Below, piece after piece: positions 1 to 10,694 of a DNA stretch of 64,000 nucleotides. Made by a program: the position numbers and the translations under genes. The DNA is taken from assembly GCF_013282575.1 (NCBI RefSeq), contig NZ_JAAAYE010000021.1, positions 1-64,000 on the forward strand. Reading direction: 5' to 3'. The notes beneath the pieces were generated by a model. That model saw nothing but the letters and a program-made list of their open reading frames with translations. It searched no databases and had not been told where the DNA came from. This stretch comes from Paraburkholderia sp. NMBU_R16 (GTDB taxonomy: Bacteria > Pseudomonadota > Gammaproteobacteria > Burkholderiales > Burkholderiaceae). How positions within the stretch are numbered: the stretch's first letter is position 1; each line of letters begins with the position of its first letter.

Positions 1-2
1 AT

Positions 3-80
3 TATCTTTCGCCAGCAGAGTTCGCGGCGAAACATCGGGCAACAGCGGATGCTCCTGCCGCTTTCCAGGAGCTGGTTTAA
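3..80 (+). pseudogene. Probable IS3-type transposase C-terminal fragment (cut by window edge)
   Basis: Frame 3 is open from the window edge to a TAA at 78-80. It encodes about 25 residues beginning YLSPAEFAAKH. This resembles the extreme C-terminus of IS3-family orfB transposases, where a YLSP or YxSPxEF motif closes the integrase core domain. The gene enters from outside the window, so it may be an intact insertion sequence whose end lies just downstream. No inverted repeat could be defined. The call rests on one short motif and is tentative. Confidence 0.4.
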
Positions 81-441
81 AGGGACTTTGCTAGAAGCCG
101 ACTGGCCCTACCGAAGGGGGCAGGTCAGGACCGACCGGCTTTAAAAAAACTGTCCCACCGAAGCGGGATCGCTTGCCGCCCCCCGGCCGGTCGCAAACTG
201 CCCGTTGGAACTAGTCGCGGGCGCGGCGTCAGCAAGGGGGCAAAAGCTACCGTTGGCTCATTATGCGACGCATATCACCGGCCCGACTCGTTCGTGCGAG
301 GTCGATGATGGTCCGATCGAGACGGCGCCGCCGCCTTGTCCCGGAGCGATTGGAGTTGTTCTCACTGAATCGCAGTCGACGCTGCGGCAGATATCCGCCT
401 CCATTGGAAGTTTGGGACCCAAAACAGCGAAGCCAAAGCAG
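81..441. other. Non-coding stretch, no gene recognised
   Basis: No convincing gene is seen between the left-edge transposase fragment and the sodB terminator. Short open frames exist around 205-504 and 261-467, but they match nothing recognisable and have no good ribosome binding site. Two small similar hairpins with CCGAA in the loop (near 107-121 and 153-168) and an A-run near 143-149 are visible. They may belong to the end of an insertion sequence. Confidence 0.35.
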
Positions 442-464
442 AAAGCCCTCATACCGAGGGCTTT
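442..464 (-). terminator. Rho-independent terminator of sodB
   Basis: Perfect 9-bp arms, AAAGCCCTC at 442-450 and GAGGGCTTT at 456-464, enclose a 5-base loop. The hairpin lies about 60 bases past the sodB stop. On the minus strand it is followed by a T-rich stretch. Confidence 0.75.
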
Positions 465-527
465 CAATTTAGCTACAGTTTCAAAACTTTATTGCACTAC
501 TTAGTCGACGCTACAGCGGCGTTGGAC

Positions 528-1106
528 TTACGCGAAGTTCTTCGCGGCGAAATCCCAGTTCACGATGTTCCAGAACGCTTCGACGAACTTCGGACGCGCG
601 TTGCGGTAGTCGATGTAGTAGGCGTGTTCCCAGACGTCGATCGTCAGGAGCGCCTTCGCATCCGTCGTGAGCGGCGTAGCCGCGTTGCTCGTCGAGACGA
701 TATCGAGCGAGCCGTCCGCCTTCTTCACGAGCCACGTCCAGCCCGAGCCGAAGTTACCCACGGCCGCCTTCGTGAAGGCCTCCTTGAAGGCATCGTACGA
801 GCCCCACTTGGCGTTGATCGCGTCGGCCAGCGCGCCCTTCGGCGCACCACCGCCTTGCGGCGTCAGGCCATTCCAGAAGAACGTGTGGTTCCAGACTTGT
901 GCGGAATTGTTGAAGATGCCGCCCGACGACTTCTTGACGATCTCTTCGAGCGAGAGATTCTCGAACTCCGTGCCCTTGATCAGATTGTTCAGATTCGTGA
1001 CGTAGGCCTGGTGATGCTTGCCGTAGTGGAATTCGAGCGTCTCTTCCGACATATGCGGCGCAAGCGCTTTCTTGTCGAACGGCAACGGCGGGAGCTTATG
1101 TTCCAT
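528..1106 (-). CDS. sodB: Superoxide dismutase [Fe]
   Basis: This encodes a 192-residue iron superoxide dismutase, which converts superoxide to hydrogen peroxide and oxygen in the cytoplasm. The N-terminal [15 protein letters not shown] start, the [14 protein letters not shown] metal-ligand helix and the [16 protein letters not shown] signature near the C-terminus are all present. The start is chosen at 1106 rather than a longer upstream frame because a GAAGGAAC ribosome binding site precedes it and the family begins here. Length is typical. The gene stands alone, ends in its own terminator, and is followed upstream by xseA on the same strand. Confidence 0.96.
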   Translation of the reverse strand: MEHKLPPLPFDKKALAPHMSEETLEFHYGKHHQAYVTNLNNLIKGTEFENLSLEEIVKKSSGGIFNNSAQVWNHTFFWNGLTPQGGGAPKGALADAINAKWGSYDAFKEAFTKAAVGNFGSGWTWLVKKADGSLDIVSTSNAATPLTTDAKALLTIDVWEHAYYIDYRNARPKFVEAFWNIVNWDFAAKNFA

Positions 1107-1175
1107 GGTGCAGTTCCTTCTATCGATTGATCGAGTGTGGGGTACTTTGTCGCAGGTTACGCTTCCGAGGCTTGG

Positions 1176-1204
1176 ATTGTAGGCGACTTGGAATAACCCC
1201 ACAA
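1176..1204 (-). promoter_or_regulatory. Putative sigma-70 promoter of sodB
   Basis: On the minus strand TTGTGG (1199-1204) and TACAAT (1176-1181) are separated by 17 bp, about 70 bases upstream of the sodB start. The -10 is good (5 of 6). The -35 matches only at TTG. Confidence 0.4.
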
Positions 1205-1333
1205 ATCAGTAGCCCTTTTTCCGCAGCATTGACCGCAGCCTCGACGCAACGACGTAAAAAATGCTGAGATCGCGGCCTATGGTCGCATCTTTCGAAAGCC
1301 CGCTACCTGCCCGGGCATCTTCGCCACGGTCCT

Positions 1334-2716
1334 TCAGAAACCATCGGTCAGGCGCGGCTGCACATCGGCGAACGAAACATCCGCCGCCCCTTGCGCGAGG
1401 TGGACCGTGTAGCGACGCGCGGGTTTCACCGCGCTCGGGCTGCGGATCGCCCGCCCCGTCTCGCCGTCGAGCAGGGCCGCATAGCCGCGCTCCAGCGTGC
1501 GTTGCGGGCTGAGTACTTCGAGTCGAGCGCAAAGCGTGCCCAGTTTCGCTTCCTGCCGCTCGGCCAGGCGCGCGAGCGCGACATCGAGGCGGCGCGCATA
1601 TCCGATCAGCGCGGCGCGCTCAGCCGCCAAATCGGGCCGCCACCGCTGCCAGCGAAGACGCACGACCGCAAAGCGCGCTCGCGCATCGCGCACCGGCCGT
1701 CCTGCCGCCGCGGCGAGTCGCGCCTGCAATTGCTCCAGATGCACGCGCTGTCGCCGCAAGCGCTCGGCCGGACTCACGAGCCGGCGTGCAAGCCAATCCA
1801 GTTGCTGCGCGCGCCGCTCCATCAGGCGGCCGAAGCCGCGCGCCAGCGCGGCGACGCGCTGATCGAGTTCGCGCAGCAGAACAGTACGCTGCGGGCTGAC
1901 GAGCTCGGCCGCCCCTGTCGGCGTCGGCGCGCGCACATCGGCGGCAAAATCGGCAATCGTCACGTCCGTCTCATGGCCCACGCCGCTCACCACGGGGAGA
2001 TCGCTTGCCGCGATCGCACGGGCAAGCACTTCTTCGTTGAAAGCCCAGAGATCTTCGATGGAACCGCCGCCGCGGCACACGATCAGTACGTCGACCTCGC
2101 GCCGCGCGTTGGCCTGCCGGATCATCGCCGCGAGCTTCTCGCCAGCGCCCGCCCCTTGCACGGGCGCCGGATAGACGATGACCGACACGTGAGGCGCGCG
2201 CCGCGCCAGCGTCGTCAGCACATCGCGCAGGGCGGCCGCCTGCAGCGATGTCACGATGCCGATGGAGCGCGGATGCGTCGGCAACTCACGCTTGCGCTCG
2301 GCGGCGAAAAGCCCCTCCGCTTCGAGCTGCGTCTTCAATCGCAGAAACGCTTCATAGAGCCGGCCGACGCCCGTGCGACGCACCGCCTCGACATTGAGCT
2401 GGAGCTCGCCGCGCGGCTCGTACATCGTCACGAGCGCGCGAACCTCGATCTTGTCGCCTTCGCGCGGCGTGAATTCGGCGTATTGCGCGCGGCCCCGAAA
2501 CATCACACAGCGCATCTGCGCCTGCGCATCCTTGATCGAGAAATACCAATGTCCGCTCGCCGCCCGCGTGAAGTTCGACACCTCCCCGGCCACCCACGTC
2601 AGCGGAAACGAACGTTCGAGCATCGTGCTGACAGCCCGATTGAGCACCGACACGGGGATGGCCAGCTCGCCGTCGGGCCCGCCGCCCGGTAATCCGGATG
2701 AAGAATATGAATGCAT
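1334..2716 (-). CDS. xseA: Exodeoxyribonuclease VII large subunit
   Basis: This 460-residue protein is the catalytic subunit of exonuclease VII, which degrades single-stranded DNA with the small subunit XseB (not in this window). The N-terminal OB-fold region (residues about 15-110, with WVAGEVSNF and [18 protein letters not shown]) is clear. The central nuclease region contains [35 protein letters not shown] and [14 protein letters not shown]. An arginine-rich coiled coil and the LERGYA box follow near the C-terminus. The start at 2716 begins immediately before the OB fold. Upstream in-frame sequence lacks family similarity. Confidence 0.94.
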   Translation of the reverse strand: MHSYSSSGLPGGGPDGELAIPVSVLNRAVSTMLERSFPLTWVAGEVSNFTRAASGHWYFSIKDAQAQMRCVMFRGRAQYAEFTPREGDKIEVRALVTMYEPRGELQLNVEAVRRTGVGRLYEAFLRLKTQLEAEGLFAAERKRELPTHPRSIGIVTSLQAAALRDVLTTLARRAPHVSVIVYPAPVQGAGAGEKLAAMIRQANARREVDVLIVCRGGGSIEDLWAFNEEVLARAIAASDLPVVSGVGHETDVTIADFAADVRAPTPTGAAELVSPQRTVLLRELDQRVAALARGFGRLMERRAQQLDWLARRLVSPAERLRRQRVHLEQLQARLAAAAGRPVRDARARFAVVRLRWQRWRPDLAAERAALIGYARRLDVALARLAERQEAKLGTLCARLEVLSPQRTLERGYAALLDGETGRAIRSPSAVKPARRYTVHLAQGAADVSFADVQPRLTDGF

Positions 2717-3099
2717 TCGAGGTCCCGTTTTTTGCTGGACAGACGATAGTCCGCCACCCGGCCGACGTCCAGTCGAAATTGGGCCACGCGATGCAAGGTT
2801 TCCCACATATCGAGCATTGCGGGCCGCACGGCGTACGCGTGGCGCAAGAGCGCGACCAATTATCGCAACCCTTTGATTAACAACGATTTTTATTTGTTCA
2901 CACAAACACGGTCGCCGATGGGATGCTTGATTTATCGGCCTTTGCGTCGTTTGTGACGAGGGTTCTTCACAGAGTTATCCACAACCGTCGCGCGTTGCGC
3001 GTAGCGCCCCCGCTCCAGCCGGGCCTTGCCCGGCGCCGCCCGGGCGCGCTAGAGTGCCGGGTTCCCACTGCAGCGATACGAGCCCAACCGACCGACGAT
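2717..3099. promoter_or_regulatory. Intergenic region between divergent xseA and lpxK
   Basis: This 383-bp spacer should hold the promoters of both divergent genes. It is more AT-rich around 2870-2960. A perfect DnaA-box 9-mer, TTATCCACA, lies at 2975-2983 with no second copy recognised beside it. Short open frames here have no recognisable product. Confidence 0.5.
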
Positions 3100-4137
3100 A
3101 TGCGCGTTCTTAACCGATTCGCCGAGAGAACCCTAGCGCGGCTCGAAGCGTACATCGCCCGACAATGGCAACGCCGCGGCATGTTCGCGATCGCATGTGT
3201 CCCGTTGGCCTGTATGTTCAGCGTCGTCGCGGCCCTGCGCCGCATCGCTTTCTCGCTCGGCTGGCGGGAGCGCGTGCGCGTTGGAGTGCCCGTCATCATC
3301 GTCGGCAATCTGACGGTAGGGGGAACGGGGAAAACGCCGACCGTCATCGCACTCGTCGACGCGCTGCGCTCGGCCGGATTCACCCCCGGCGTAGTGTCGC
3401 GCGGCTACGGGGCGAAGCTGCGCCGCCCCCGGGCCGTTACCTCGGCCTCACGCCCGGACGAAGCCGGCGACGAGCCGCTGCTCATTGCGCGTCGCACCGG
3501 TGCACCGGTCTGGGTGTGCCCCGATCGCGTCGCTGCGGCCCATGCACTCGTCGCAGCGCACCGCGATGTCGACGTGATCGTCAGTGACGATGGCCTGCAG
3601 CACTACCGGCTCGCGCGCGACATCGAAATCGTCGTGTTCGATCAGCGCTTGGCGGGCAACGGCTTGCCGCTGCCCGCGGGCCCATTGCGCGAGCCGCTCT
3701 CGCGCAGGCGCGACGCCACGCTCGTCAACGATCCATTCAACCGGACGCTGCCGCCGTGGCCCGACACGTTCGCCCTCGCGATCGCGCCCGGCGACGCCTG
3801 GCATCTCGCCGATCCGGCGCTGCGCAGACCGCTTTCGCAATTCGCCGGCGAGCGTGTGCTCGCCGCGGCAGGCATCGGCTCGCCCGAGCGCTTTTTCGCG
3901 ACGCTGCGTGCCGCGGGTCTCGCCCCCGAAACGCTCGCGCTGCCCGATCACTACGCCTTTCGCGACGATCCATTTGCGCACACGCGCGCGGACATCATTC
4001 TGATCACCGAAAAGGATGCGGTAAAATTGCGCTCCCGGCACGACGCGCGAATCTGGGTCGTTCCTGTCGAAGCCACGCTACCTGGCCGCCTTATCGCACT
4101 CGTTGTGGAGAAACTCCGTGGACGCTCGCCTGCTTGA
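3100..4137 (+). CDS. lpxK: Tetraacyldisaccharide 4'-kinase
   Basis: LpxK phosphorylates the 4' position of the lipid A disaccharide precursor at the inner membrane. The 345-residue protein has an N-terminal hydrophobic helix (about residues 25-45), then the Walker-type [12 protein letters not shown] motif, the VVSRGYG box, [14 protein letters not shown] and the C-terminal [14 protein letters not shown] segment, all typical of the family. The start at 3100 gives normal length. The last 20 bases overlap the next gene, so lpxK, the ycaR-like gene and kdsB form a lipopolysaccharide cluster. Confidence 0.95.
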   Translation: MRVLNRFAERTLARLEAYIARQWQRRGMFAIACVPLACMFSVVAALRRIAFSLGWRERVRVGVPVIIVGNLTVGGTGKTPTVIALVDALRSAGFTPGVVSRGYGAKLRRPRAVTSASRPDEAGDEPLLIARRTGAPVWVCPDRVAAAHALVAAHRDVDVIVSDDGLQHYRLARDIEIVVFDQRLAGNGLPLPAGPLREPLSRRRDATLVNDPFNRTLPPWPDTFALAIAPGDAWHLADPALRRPLSQFAGERVLAAAGIGSPERFFATLRAAGLAPETLALPDHYAFRDDPFAHTRADIILITEKDAVKLRSRHDARIWVVPVEATLPGRLIALVVEKLRGRSPA

Positions 4138-4324
4138 AATTCTCGTCTGCCCGATTTGCAAGGGGCCGCTGCGCTACGATCGCGCCCACGAGGAATTGAT
4201 TTGTCAGGCCGACAAGCTCGCCTATCCGATTCGCGACGGCATCCCGGTGATGCTCGTCGACGAAGCCCGGCAAACGGTCGAGGGTACCCCCGTCGAGCCG
4301 CTCGATCCCGCCGGCGGCGCATGA
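4118..4324 (+). CDS. ycaR: Trm112/YcaR family small zinc-ribbon protein
   Basis: This 68-residue protein of the Trm112 family has the conserved [14 protein letters not shown] opening, a third cysteine in LICQ, and [13 protein letters not shown]. The precise role in bacteria is unsettled. The gene characteristically sits between lpxK and kdsB, as here. GTG at 4118 is the likely start because GGAG lies 7 bases upstream. An earlier in-frame TTG lacks such a site. It overlaps the end of lpxK by 20 bases, suggesting translational coupling. Confidence 0.88.
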   Translation: MDARLLEILVCPICKGPLRYDRAHEELICQADKLAYPIRDGIPVMLVDEARQTVEGTPVEPLDPAGGA

Positions 4325-4385
4325 GGCCACGAAAAGTCGCCGCGACCGAAAGCATCCCTTCCCATCCGCAGTAGCGCCTCCTTCG

Positions 4386-5204
4386 ATGATCGACTCCCCA
4401 ACGCCCGACTCTGCGTCTTTCGTCGCAGTGGTGCCCGCGCGCCTCGCTTCCACGCGCTTGCCCGAGAAGCCGCTCGCCGATATCGCCGGCAGGCCGATGG
4501 TCGTGCGTGTGGCCGAACGCGCGCGCGCAGCAGGCGCGTCGCAGGTATTGATCGCTTCCGATGATGCGCGCGTCATCGACGCTGCCCGCGTGTGGGGGAT
4601 CGACGCGCTGTTGACGCGTGCCGATCACCCGTCCGGAACGGACCGGCTCGCCGAGGTCGCCACCCATTTCAATTGGAGCGACGACACCATCGTCGTGAAT
4701 GTGCAAGGCGACGAACCGCTCATCGATCCCGCGTTGATCCGCGCGGTGGCGTCGCATCTCGCAGCCCATCCCGACTGTGCGATCGCGACGGCGGCCCATC
4801 CGATCGAAGAGCCCGCGGAGGTCTTCAGTCCCAACGTCGTCAAAGTCGTGCTCGATGCGCGCGGCCGGGCGCTCTACTTCTCGCGCGCGCCGATTCCGTG
4901 GATGCGCGATGCCTATCAGCCGCATTGCTCGACAGGCGCACTCGACGTGGCGGCGATGCCGTCACCGCCGGCCGATACCGTCTTTCGTCATATCGGGCTC
5001 TACGCTTACCGCGCGCGCTTTCTGCGCACGTACCCGACGCTCGCGCAAGCGCCGATCGAGCAGACCGAGATGCTCGAGCAACTGCGCGCGATGTGGCACG
5101 GCGAGCGCATCGCCGTGCTCGTCACACCCGATGCGCCCGCACCCGGCGTCGATACGCCGGCCGACCTCGAGCGCGTGCGCCTGCTTTTTAGCTTGGAGCG
5201 TTGA
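4386..5204 (+). CDS. kdsB: 3-deoxy-manno-octulosonate cytidylyltransferase
   Basis: KdsB activates KDO with CTP to form CMP-KDO for lipopolysaccharide inner-core synthesis. The 272-residue protein shows the nucleotide-binding [18 protein letters not shown] motif near residue 15, [22 protein letters not shown] and [11 protein letters not shown]-like sequence ([11 protein letters not shown]) followed by [12 protein letters not shown]. It lies 61 bases after the ycaR-like gene and completes the KDO/lipid A cluster. Confidence 0.96.
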   Translation: MIDSPTPDSASFVAVVPARLASTRLPEKPLADIAGRPMVVRVAERARAAGASQVLIASDDARVIDAARVWGIDALLTRADHPSGTDRLAEVATHFNWSDDTIVVNVQGDEPLIDPALIRAVASHLAAHPDCAIATAAHPIEEPAEVFSPNVVKVVLDARGRALYFSRAPIPWMRDAYQPHCSTGALDVAAMPSPPADTVFRHIGLYAYRARFLRTYPTLAQAPIEQTEMLEQLRAMWHGERIAVLVTPDAPAPGVDTPADLERVRLLFSLER

Positions 5205-6071
<867 letters not shown>

Positions 6072-6120
6072 CGACACGCTCGATTTCGTCGCACGACAAG
6101 CGCTCGGTAACCGCCCAGAA

Positions 6121-6149
6121 GACCCGCCCTCGCCGGCGGGTTTTTTTGC
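6121..6149 (+). terminator. Rho-independent terminator of adk
   Basis: ACCCGCC and GGCGGGT arms with a short GC loop are followed directly by a run of seven T, about 50 bases past the adk stop. Confidence 0.85.
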
Positions 6150-6251
6150 GCCCGCGACAAGCGATTACAATCTGCTGCGGTCCATCGCCCCGCGGTCACG
6201 AGCCGCGCCGGCGCGGGCCGCCATCCAGTCAACACGTCAAGGAGTCACAGC

Positions 6252-7010
6252 ATGGAAATTCGCGGCAACGCATTCCTGATCACCGGAGGCGCATCGGGGC
6301 TTGGCGCCGCAACGGCACGCCTCATCGCACGAGAAGGCGGCAAGGTGGCCCTCGCCGATTTGAACGAAGCGGCGGGCAATGCGCTTGCGGGCGAACTCGG
6401 CGGCACCTTCGTCAAATGCGACGTGAGCCGCGAAGAGGATGCGCAGCGCGCCGTGGATGCCGCGCTCGGACTCGGCAAGCTCGTCGGCCTCGTGAATTGC
6501 GCCGGCGTGGCGCCGGCCGTCAAGACGGTCGGCAAGGACGGCCCCCACCCGCTCGAGGCATTTCGCCGCACGGTAGAGATCAACCTGATCGGTACGTTCA
6601 ACGTCTTGCGCCTCGCCGCCGCCGCGATGTCGAAAAACGAACCCAATGCGCAAGGCGAACGCGGTGTGATCGTGAATACGGCCTCGGTCGCCGCGTTCGA
6701 CGGTCAGATCGGCCAAGCCGCCTATGCAGCTTCGAAAAGCGGCGTCGCCGGGATGACGTTGCCGATCGCACGCGATCTGGCGCGCAGCGGGATTCGTGTG
6801 ATGACGATTGCGCCGGGCATCTTCGAGACGCCGATGCTGCTCGGCATGCCGAAAGAAGTGCAGGACTCGCTCGGTGCCATGGTGCCGTTCCCGTCGCGCC
6901 TCGGTAGACCGGACGAATACGCGATGCTGGTCAAGCAGATCCTCGACAATCCGATGTTGAACGGCGAGGTCATTCGGCTCGACGGTGCCATCCGGATGCA
7001 GCCGAAATAA
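6252..7010 (+). CDS. SDR family 3-hydroxyacyl-CoA dehydrogenase (HSD17B10-like)
   Basis: This 252-residue short-chain dehydrogenase has the NAD motif [10 protein letters not shown] (residues 11-20), the acidic residue at the end of strand 2 (ADLNE) that favours NAD(H), NCAGVAPA, and the catalytic S-Y-K set with YAASKSG. The C-terminal [16 protein letters not shown] and [16 protein letters not shown] closely fit the type-2 3-hydroxyacyl-CoA dehydrogenase group, which oxidises short-chain or branched 3-hydroxyacyl-CoAs. It is monocistronic, with terminators on both sides. The exact substrate is inferred. Confidence 0.85.
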   Translation: MEIRGNAFLITGGASGLGAATARLIAREGGKVALADLNEAAGNALAGELGGTFVKCDVSREEDAQRAVDAALGLGKLVGLVNCAGVAPAVKTVGKDGPHPLEAFRRTVEINLIGTFNVLRLAAAAMSKNEPNAQGERGVIVNTASVAAFDGQIGQAAYAASKSGVAGMTLPIARDLARSGIRVMTIAPGIFETPMLLGMPKEVQDSLGAMVPFPSRLGRPDEYAMLVKQILDNPMLNGEVIRLDGAIRMQPK

Positions 7011-7026
7011 CGGGTGCCGAACGGCA

Positions 7027-7062
7027 AAACGCCCGCAGCGTGCATCGTGCTTGCGGGCGTTT
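7027..7062 (+). terminator. Hairpin between convergent SDR gene and sirB1
   Basis: Perfect 11-bp arms AAACGCCCGCA (7027-7037) and TGCGGGCGTTT (7052-7062) enclose a 14-base loop. The A/T ends let it act on either strand. Confidence 0.7.
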
Positions 7063-7126
7063 CCAGAATGTTCGTGGCGCTCAGTGCTCGGTCACGTCGA
7101 GAACGCCGGCGCCGCGGCGGGTGCGC

Positions 7127-7966
7127 TCAGCCGTTGCCTTGATCCGTCCTTTGACGCAACTCCTGGAGCTGCGTTTCCACGGTCATCGCGTCTTCCGCAT
7201 CGGGGCGATCGCTCAGGTAGCGCTCCAGATCTTCGAGCGCAGGCCGCAGGTAGTCCAGCCGCGCGTAGGCGAAACCGCGGTCGCGCACCTCTTCGACGTC
7301 CTCCGGCAGCAAGATGACGAGCCGCTGCTGCACGGCAAGCAAGCGCTGCCAGCGCTCCGTTTGCAGATAAATCGCCTTCAGGTTGCGCAGCATGCGCGCA
7401 ATGATCTCGCGGCTCGTCGCCGGCTGCAGCAGCATGCGCAGCGCGCTGCCGAGCGATTCGGTCACATGTGAAAGATAGGGCTCGAGCATCTCCACCATCT
7501 GCGCCTCGGAAAGCGACTGGCCCGTTGTCGGATCGAGCATGACATCGCCCTCCGGCAACGTCACGCGCATCAGGAAGTGACCGGGAAACGAAACGCCATG
7601 AACGGGCACGCCGATTTGCTCGCCCAGCTCCATATAGAGCACGGCCAGCGTGATCGGAATGCCGCGGCGCCGCTTGAGCACCGTATTGAGATGGCTGTTG
7701 TCGGGGTCGTAGTAGTCGTTCAGATTGCCGGCGAACCCCAGGTCGCGGAAAAAGAATCGGTTCAGCGCGCCAATTTTTTCGGTCAGCCCCGCCTCGGCGG
7801 GCAAGCGGCGCTTGAGCCGCAACGCGAGCTCGTCGAGTTCGGCCAGCGTGGCCTGCAAATCGACGTCGGGATAGGCATCCTGAGCGATCGCAAGCGCGGT
7901 CTCGGTGAGCGGCAGGCCGTCGTCCTCCGCAACCAGGCTGGCGAAGTAATCGAGAACCGATGTCAT
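7127..7966 (-). CDS. sirB1: SirB1 family transglutaminase-like/TPR protein
   Basis: This 279-residue protein belongs to the SirB1 family. The N-terminal half is transglutaminase-like, with NRFFFRDLGFAGN, DNSHLNTVLKRRRGIPITLAVLYMELG and GVSFPGHFLMR. The C-terminal half is helical and TPR-like (NLKAIYLQTERWQRLLAVQQRL to the end). Biochemical function is not established for the family. The start at 7966 agrees with the MTSVLDYFASLV opening. It lies 5 bases after murJ on the same strand, so the two are probably cotranscribed. Confidence 0.85.
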   Translation of the reverse strand: MTSVLDYFASLVAEDDGLPLTETALAIAQDAYPDVDLQATLAELDELALRLKRRLPAEAGLTEKIGALNRFFFRDLGFAGNLNDYYDPDNSHLNTVLKRRRGIPITLAVLYMELGEQIGVPVHGVSFPGHFLMRVTLPEGDVMLDPTTGQSLSEAQMVEMLEPYLSHVTESLGSALRMLLQPATSREIIARMLRNLKAIYLQTERWQRLLAVQQRLVILLPEDVEEVRDRGFAYARLDYLRPALEDLERYLSDRPDAEDAMTVETQLQELRQRTDQGNG

Positions 7967-7971
7967 GATCG

Positions 7972-9522
7972 TCACTTGGCTCGCCTTCTGAAGTACGCGT
8001 ATTTGAAACCCATCAGCCACAGCATGCTGAAATATAGCGCGGCAAAGAGCACGCTGCAGGCGGCGAGCAAGCCGATGCGCTCGAGCGGCCGCGCGTGCAT
8101 GCCGATCCAGTCGAAGTTCGCCGCGCACCAGTGCATCGCGCCGGCCAGCACGAGCGACGCACCGGCCAGCTGAGCGAGGAACAACGTCCATCCGCTCGAC
8201 GGCGTATAAATGCCGCGCCGGCGCAGCCCGGCGAACAACAACAACGCATTGACGCAAGCGCCGAGCCCGACGCTCAGCGTCAGCCCGGCGTGCGCGAAGA
8301 TCGGCACGAACACGAGATTGCCGATCTGGGTCGCAATCAACACACCCACACCGATCTTCACCGGCGTCTTGATGTCCTGCTTCGCGTAGAAACCCGGCGC
8401 GAGGATTTTGATCAGAATGAGCCCGACGAGCCCGACCCCGTAGGCGGCCAGTGCGCGCCCGACCATCACGACCGAAAAGCCGTCGAATCGGCCATAGTTG
8501 AATAGCGTCGCGGTCAGCGGCTCGGCGAAGAAGAAGAGCGCGAGCGCACTCGGTGCGGCGAGTAGAAATGTCACGCGCAATCCCCAATCGAGCAAGGCCG
8601 AATACTCGTGGGTGTCGGCGTCGACGTGGGCCTTCGAGAGGCTCGGCAGCAGGATCGTCCCAAGCGCAACGCCGAGCAGCGCCGTCGGGAACTCCATCAG
8701 GCGGTCGGCGTAGTTAATCCAGGACACGGCGCCGGGCCCGAGCCGCGATGCGATGTTCGTGTTGATGATGAGGCTGAGCTGCGCCACGGAGACGGCGAAA
8801 GTGGCCGGCACCATTTTGACGAGCACACGCTTGACGCCGCGATGGGCAAGCGCTGCGATCGGATTGAGCCCGATGCGCGGGACCATGTCGATTCTGCGCA
8901 GCCCAGGCCATTGCACGGCGAATTGCAGCACGCCGCCCACGATGACGGCCCACGCGAGCGCGAACACAGGTACTCTCAGATGCGGCGCGACGGCCAACGC
9001 CGCCACGATGAACGAAATATTCAGCAGCACGGGCGCGAACGCCGGCAGCGAAAAATTTCCGTAGGTGTTGAGCACGCCGGAAGCCAGCGTCGTCAGCGAG
9101 ATGAAGATGATGTACGGGAACATGATCCGCGTCATCGAGACGGCGAAGACGAATGCCTGGCCGTCGTTCTTCAACCCGGATGCGACGACGAACACAACCC
9201 ACGAGGCCCCCGCCACCCCCGCGAGCGAGATGGCCGCGAGCGCCCAGGCGAGCACGGTCGACATGGCATCGACGAGCCGCTTCGTCGCATCGTGCCCTTC
9301 GCTATTCTTGAATTCGGCGAGAATCGGCACGAACGCTTGCGAAAATGCCCCCTCGGCCGAGAGCCGCCGTAGCAGGTTCGGAATGCGGAAAGCGACATAG
9401 AAGGCGTCGGTGAACTGGCTTGCACCGAAGGCTCGGGCAATCAGCGTTTCGCGGATCAGGCCGGTCACGCGGGAGAGCAGCGTGAAGCCGCTGACCGTCA
9501 GCAGGGCTCGGAAGAGATTCAT
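7972..9522 (-). CDS. murJ: Lipid II flippase MurJ
   Basis: MurJ moves lipid II across the inner membrane for peptidoglycan synthesis. The 516-residue protein is almost entirely hydrophobic, consistent with the 14 membrane helices of the MviN family. It starts with the diagnostic MNLFRALLTVSGFTLLSRVTG-type N-terminus, followed by FRIPNLLRRLSAEGAFSQAFVP. The start at 9522 is fixed by this conserved opening. Upstream in-frame sequence is not family-like. It is divergent from rpsT, a common betaproteobacterial arrangement. Confidence 0.96.
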   Translation of the reverse strand: MNLFRALLTVSGFTLLSRVTGLIRETLIARAFGASQFTDAFYVAFRIPNLLRRLSAEGAFSQAFVPILAEFKNSEGHDATKRLVDAMSTVLAWALAAISLAGVAGASWVVFVVASGLKNDGQAFVFAVSMTRIMFPYIIFISLTTLASGVLNTYGNFSLPAFAPVLLNISFIVAALAVAPHLRVPVFALAWAVIVGGVLQFAVQWPGLRRIDMVPRIGLNPIAALAHRGVKRVLVKMVPATFAVSVAQLSLIINTNIASRLGPGAVSWINYADRLMEFPTALLGVALGTILLPSLSKAHVDADTHEYSALLDWGLRVTFLLAAPSALALFFFAEPLTATLFNYGRFDGFSVVMVGRALAAYGVGLVGLILIKILAPGFYAKQDIKTPVKIGVGVLIATQIGNLVFVPIFAHAGLTLSVGLGACVNALLLFAGLRRRGIYTPSSGWTLFLAQLAGASLVLAGAMHWCAANFDWIGMHARPLERIGLLAACSVLFAALYFSMLWLMGFKYAYFRRRAK

Positions 9523-9573
9523 GGGGCGCCTATTATACGGACAGCCGATGTTCTCTCCGCTGCGGCGTGAAAT

Positions 9574-9603
9574 TTGCCAGGTGCCTGATTTTGTTGCTAT
9601 ACT
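9574..9603 (+). promoter_or_regulatory. Putative sigma-70 promoter of rpsT
   Basis: TTGCCA (9574-9579) and TATACT (9598-9603) are separated by 18 bp. This implies an untranslated leader of about 135 bases before rpsT. Confidence 0.5.
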
Positions 9604-9743
9604 CGCGCGTTTCGAAGCTCTGTCTCGCTTCGCCAACGGTTTTTGCGCCCCGGGCAACCGTTCCCGGCGGTTGAATCGAAAAACGGTGCCTGAACCAACA
9701 TTCGGCCGGGCACCGGGAAAACAGTACAGGACAAGGAACTCTC

Positions 9744-10019
9744 ATGGCTAACTCTGCACAAGCACGCAAGCGCGCCCGCCAAGCCGCGAAAGCGAACTCG
9801 CACAACTCGGCGCTTCGCTCGAAGTACCGCACGGCGGTCAAGGCTGTCCGCAAGGCGATCGAAGCCGGCGATCAAGCCAAGGCTGCCGAAGTCTTCCGTC
9901 TCTCGGCCAAGACGCTCGACATCATCGCCGACAAGAAGATCGTGCATAAGAACAAGGCCGCTCGCCACAAGAGCCGCCTGGCCGCTGCCGTCAAGGCACT
10001 GCAGCCCGCTGCGCAGTAA
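9744..10019 (+). CDS. rpsT: 30S ribosomal protein S20
   Basis: This 91-residue, lysine- and alanine-rich protein has the S20 signature: [27 protein letters not shown], and [16 protein letters not shown] near the C-terminus. It binds 16S rRNA early in 30S assembly. It starts after an AAGGAAC ribosome binding site, follows a long leader, and ends before a strong terminator. Confidence 0.98.
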   Translation: MANSAQARKRARQAAKANSHNSALRSKYRTAVKAVRKAIEAGDQAKAAEVFRLSAKTLDIIADKKIVHKNKAARHKSRLAAAVKALQPAAQ

Positions 10020-10120
10020 CCTCGCAGTCAGCCTTTGCGCTCGAGCGCCGCAAGCGGCGCTTTCCCGCTTGGCCATCTCGAATGGCGCGGAATGATCGAG
10101 CGCTGGTGAAGACGAAAAGA

Positions 10121-10149
10121 AGCCCGCAAACGAACGTTGCGGGCTTTTT
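10121..10149 (+). terminator. Rho-independent terminator of rpsT
   Basis: Arms AGCCCGCAA (10121-10129) and TTGCGGGCT (10137-10145) are followed by a run of T. An A-run on the other side could let it serve the convergent DUF3579 gene too. Confidence 0.85.
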
Positions 10150-10227
10150 GCTGTGCACCTTTCTTCCCCAGCGCTTCCCTCGTCGCGCACCTGAGAACGG
10201 CCTCAGGCGGCCTTCGGGCGCGACGTT

Positions 10228-10560
10228 TCAGCGTCCGCGCTTCATCGCGCCATAGTCTTCCGGCAATTCACAGGCCTCGGTGACGACGAGGTTGTTATCT
10301 TTCGCGAAGTTCATGACGAAATCGAACGCCATCGGCTCGAGTTCGCGCAGGCGCGAGTCGAGAATGACGCATTTGAGATCGCCGAGCAACGTCGGGCGCA
10401 CGTAACGCGAATACTGTAGCCGGGCATTGGGGCCCCGCACGCCGGGACCGTAGCGGGCCATGACGCCGGCCAGACGCTCCGACCAATCGCTCGGCCGAAA
10501 CTTCTTCCCGTCATGGGTGATGCCCTGAATGAAATACTCGGTGAAGGGTGCTTCGACCAT
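10228..10560 (-). CDS. DUF3579 domain-containing protein
   Basis: This 110-residue soluble protein matches the DUF3579 family, common in betaproteobacteria. Visible features are FIQGITHDGKKFRPSDWSERLAG near the start, a GPGVRGP loop, YVRPTLLGDLKCVILD and LEPMAFDFVMNFAKDNNLVV. No catalytic motif or function can be named. It is divergent from argF with 235 bp between them, a conserved neighbour relationship in Burkholderiaceae as far as recalled. Confidence 0.8.
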   Translation of the reverse strand: MVEAPFTEYFIQGITHDGKKFRPSDWSERLAGVMARYGPGVRGPNARLQYSRYVRPTLLGDLKCVILDSRLRELEPMAFDFVMNFAKDNNLVVTEACELPEDYGAMKRGR

Positions 10561-10694
10561 GCAAGAAACCCATGTGAGGCGCCCGAAGCTGGCATGCCCG
10601 CCGGGCTTGAGGAAACTTGTCGATTATACCGGAACGGACTTTCTTCCGCACCGCACACAAGAAGCAAAGGGCGTACCGTGACGCTGCCGCCGAC

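Noticed and set aside
205-504. 99-codon open frame before sodB
   Set aside because: No recognisable family, no ribosome binding site, and it overlaps the sodB terminator hairpin.
1391-2692. 433-codon open frame on the plus strand opposite xseA
   Set aside because: It is the antisense shadow of a well-supported gene in GC-rich DNA. It has no family motif or ribosome binding site.
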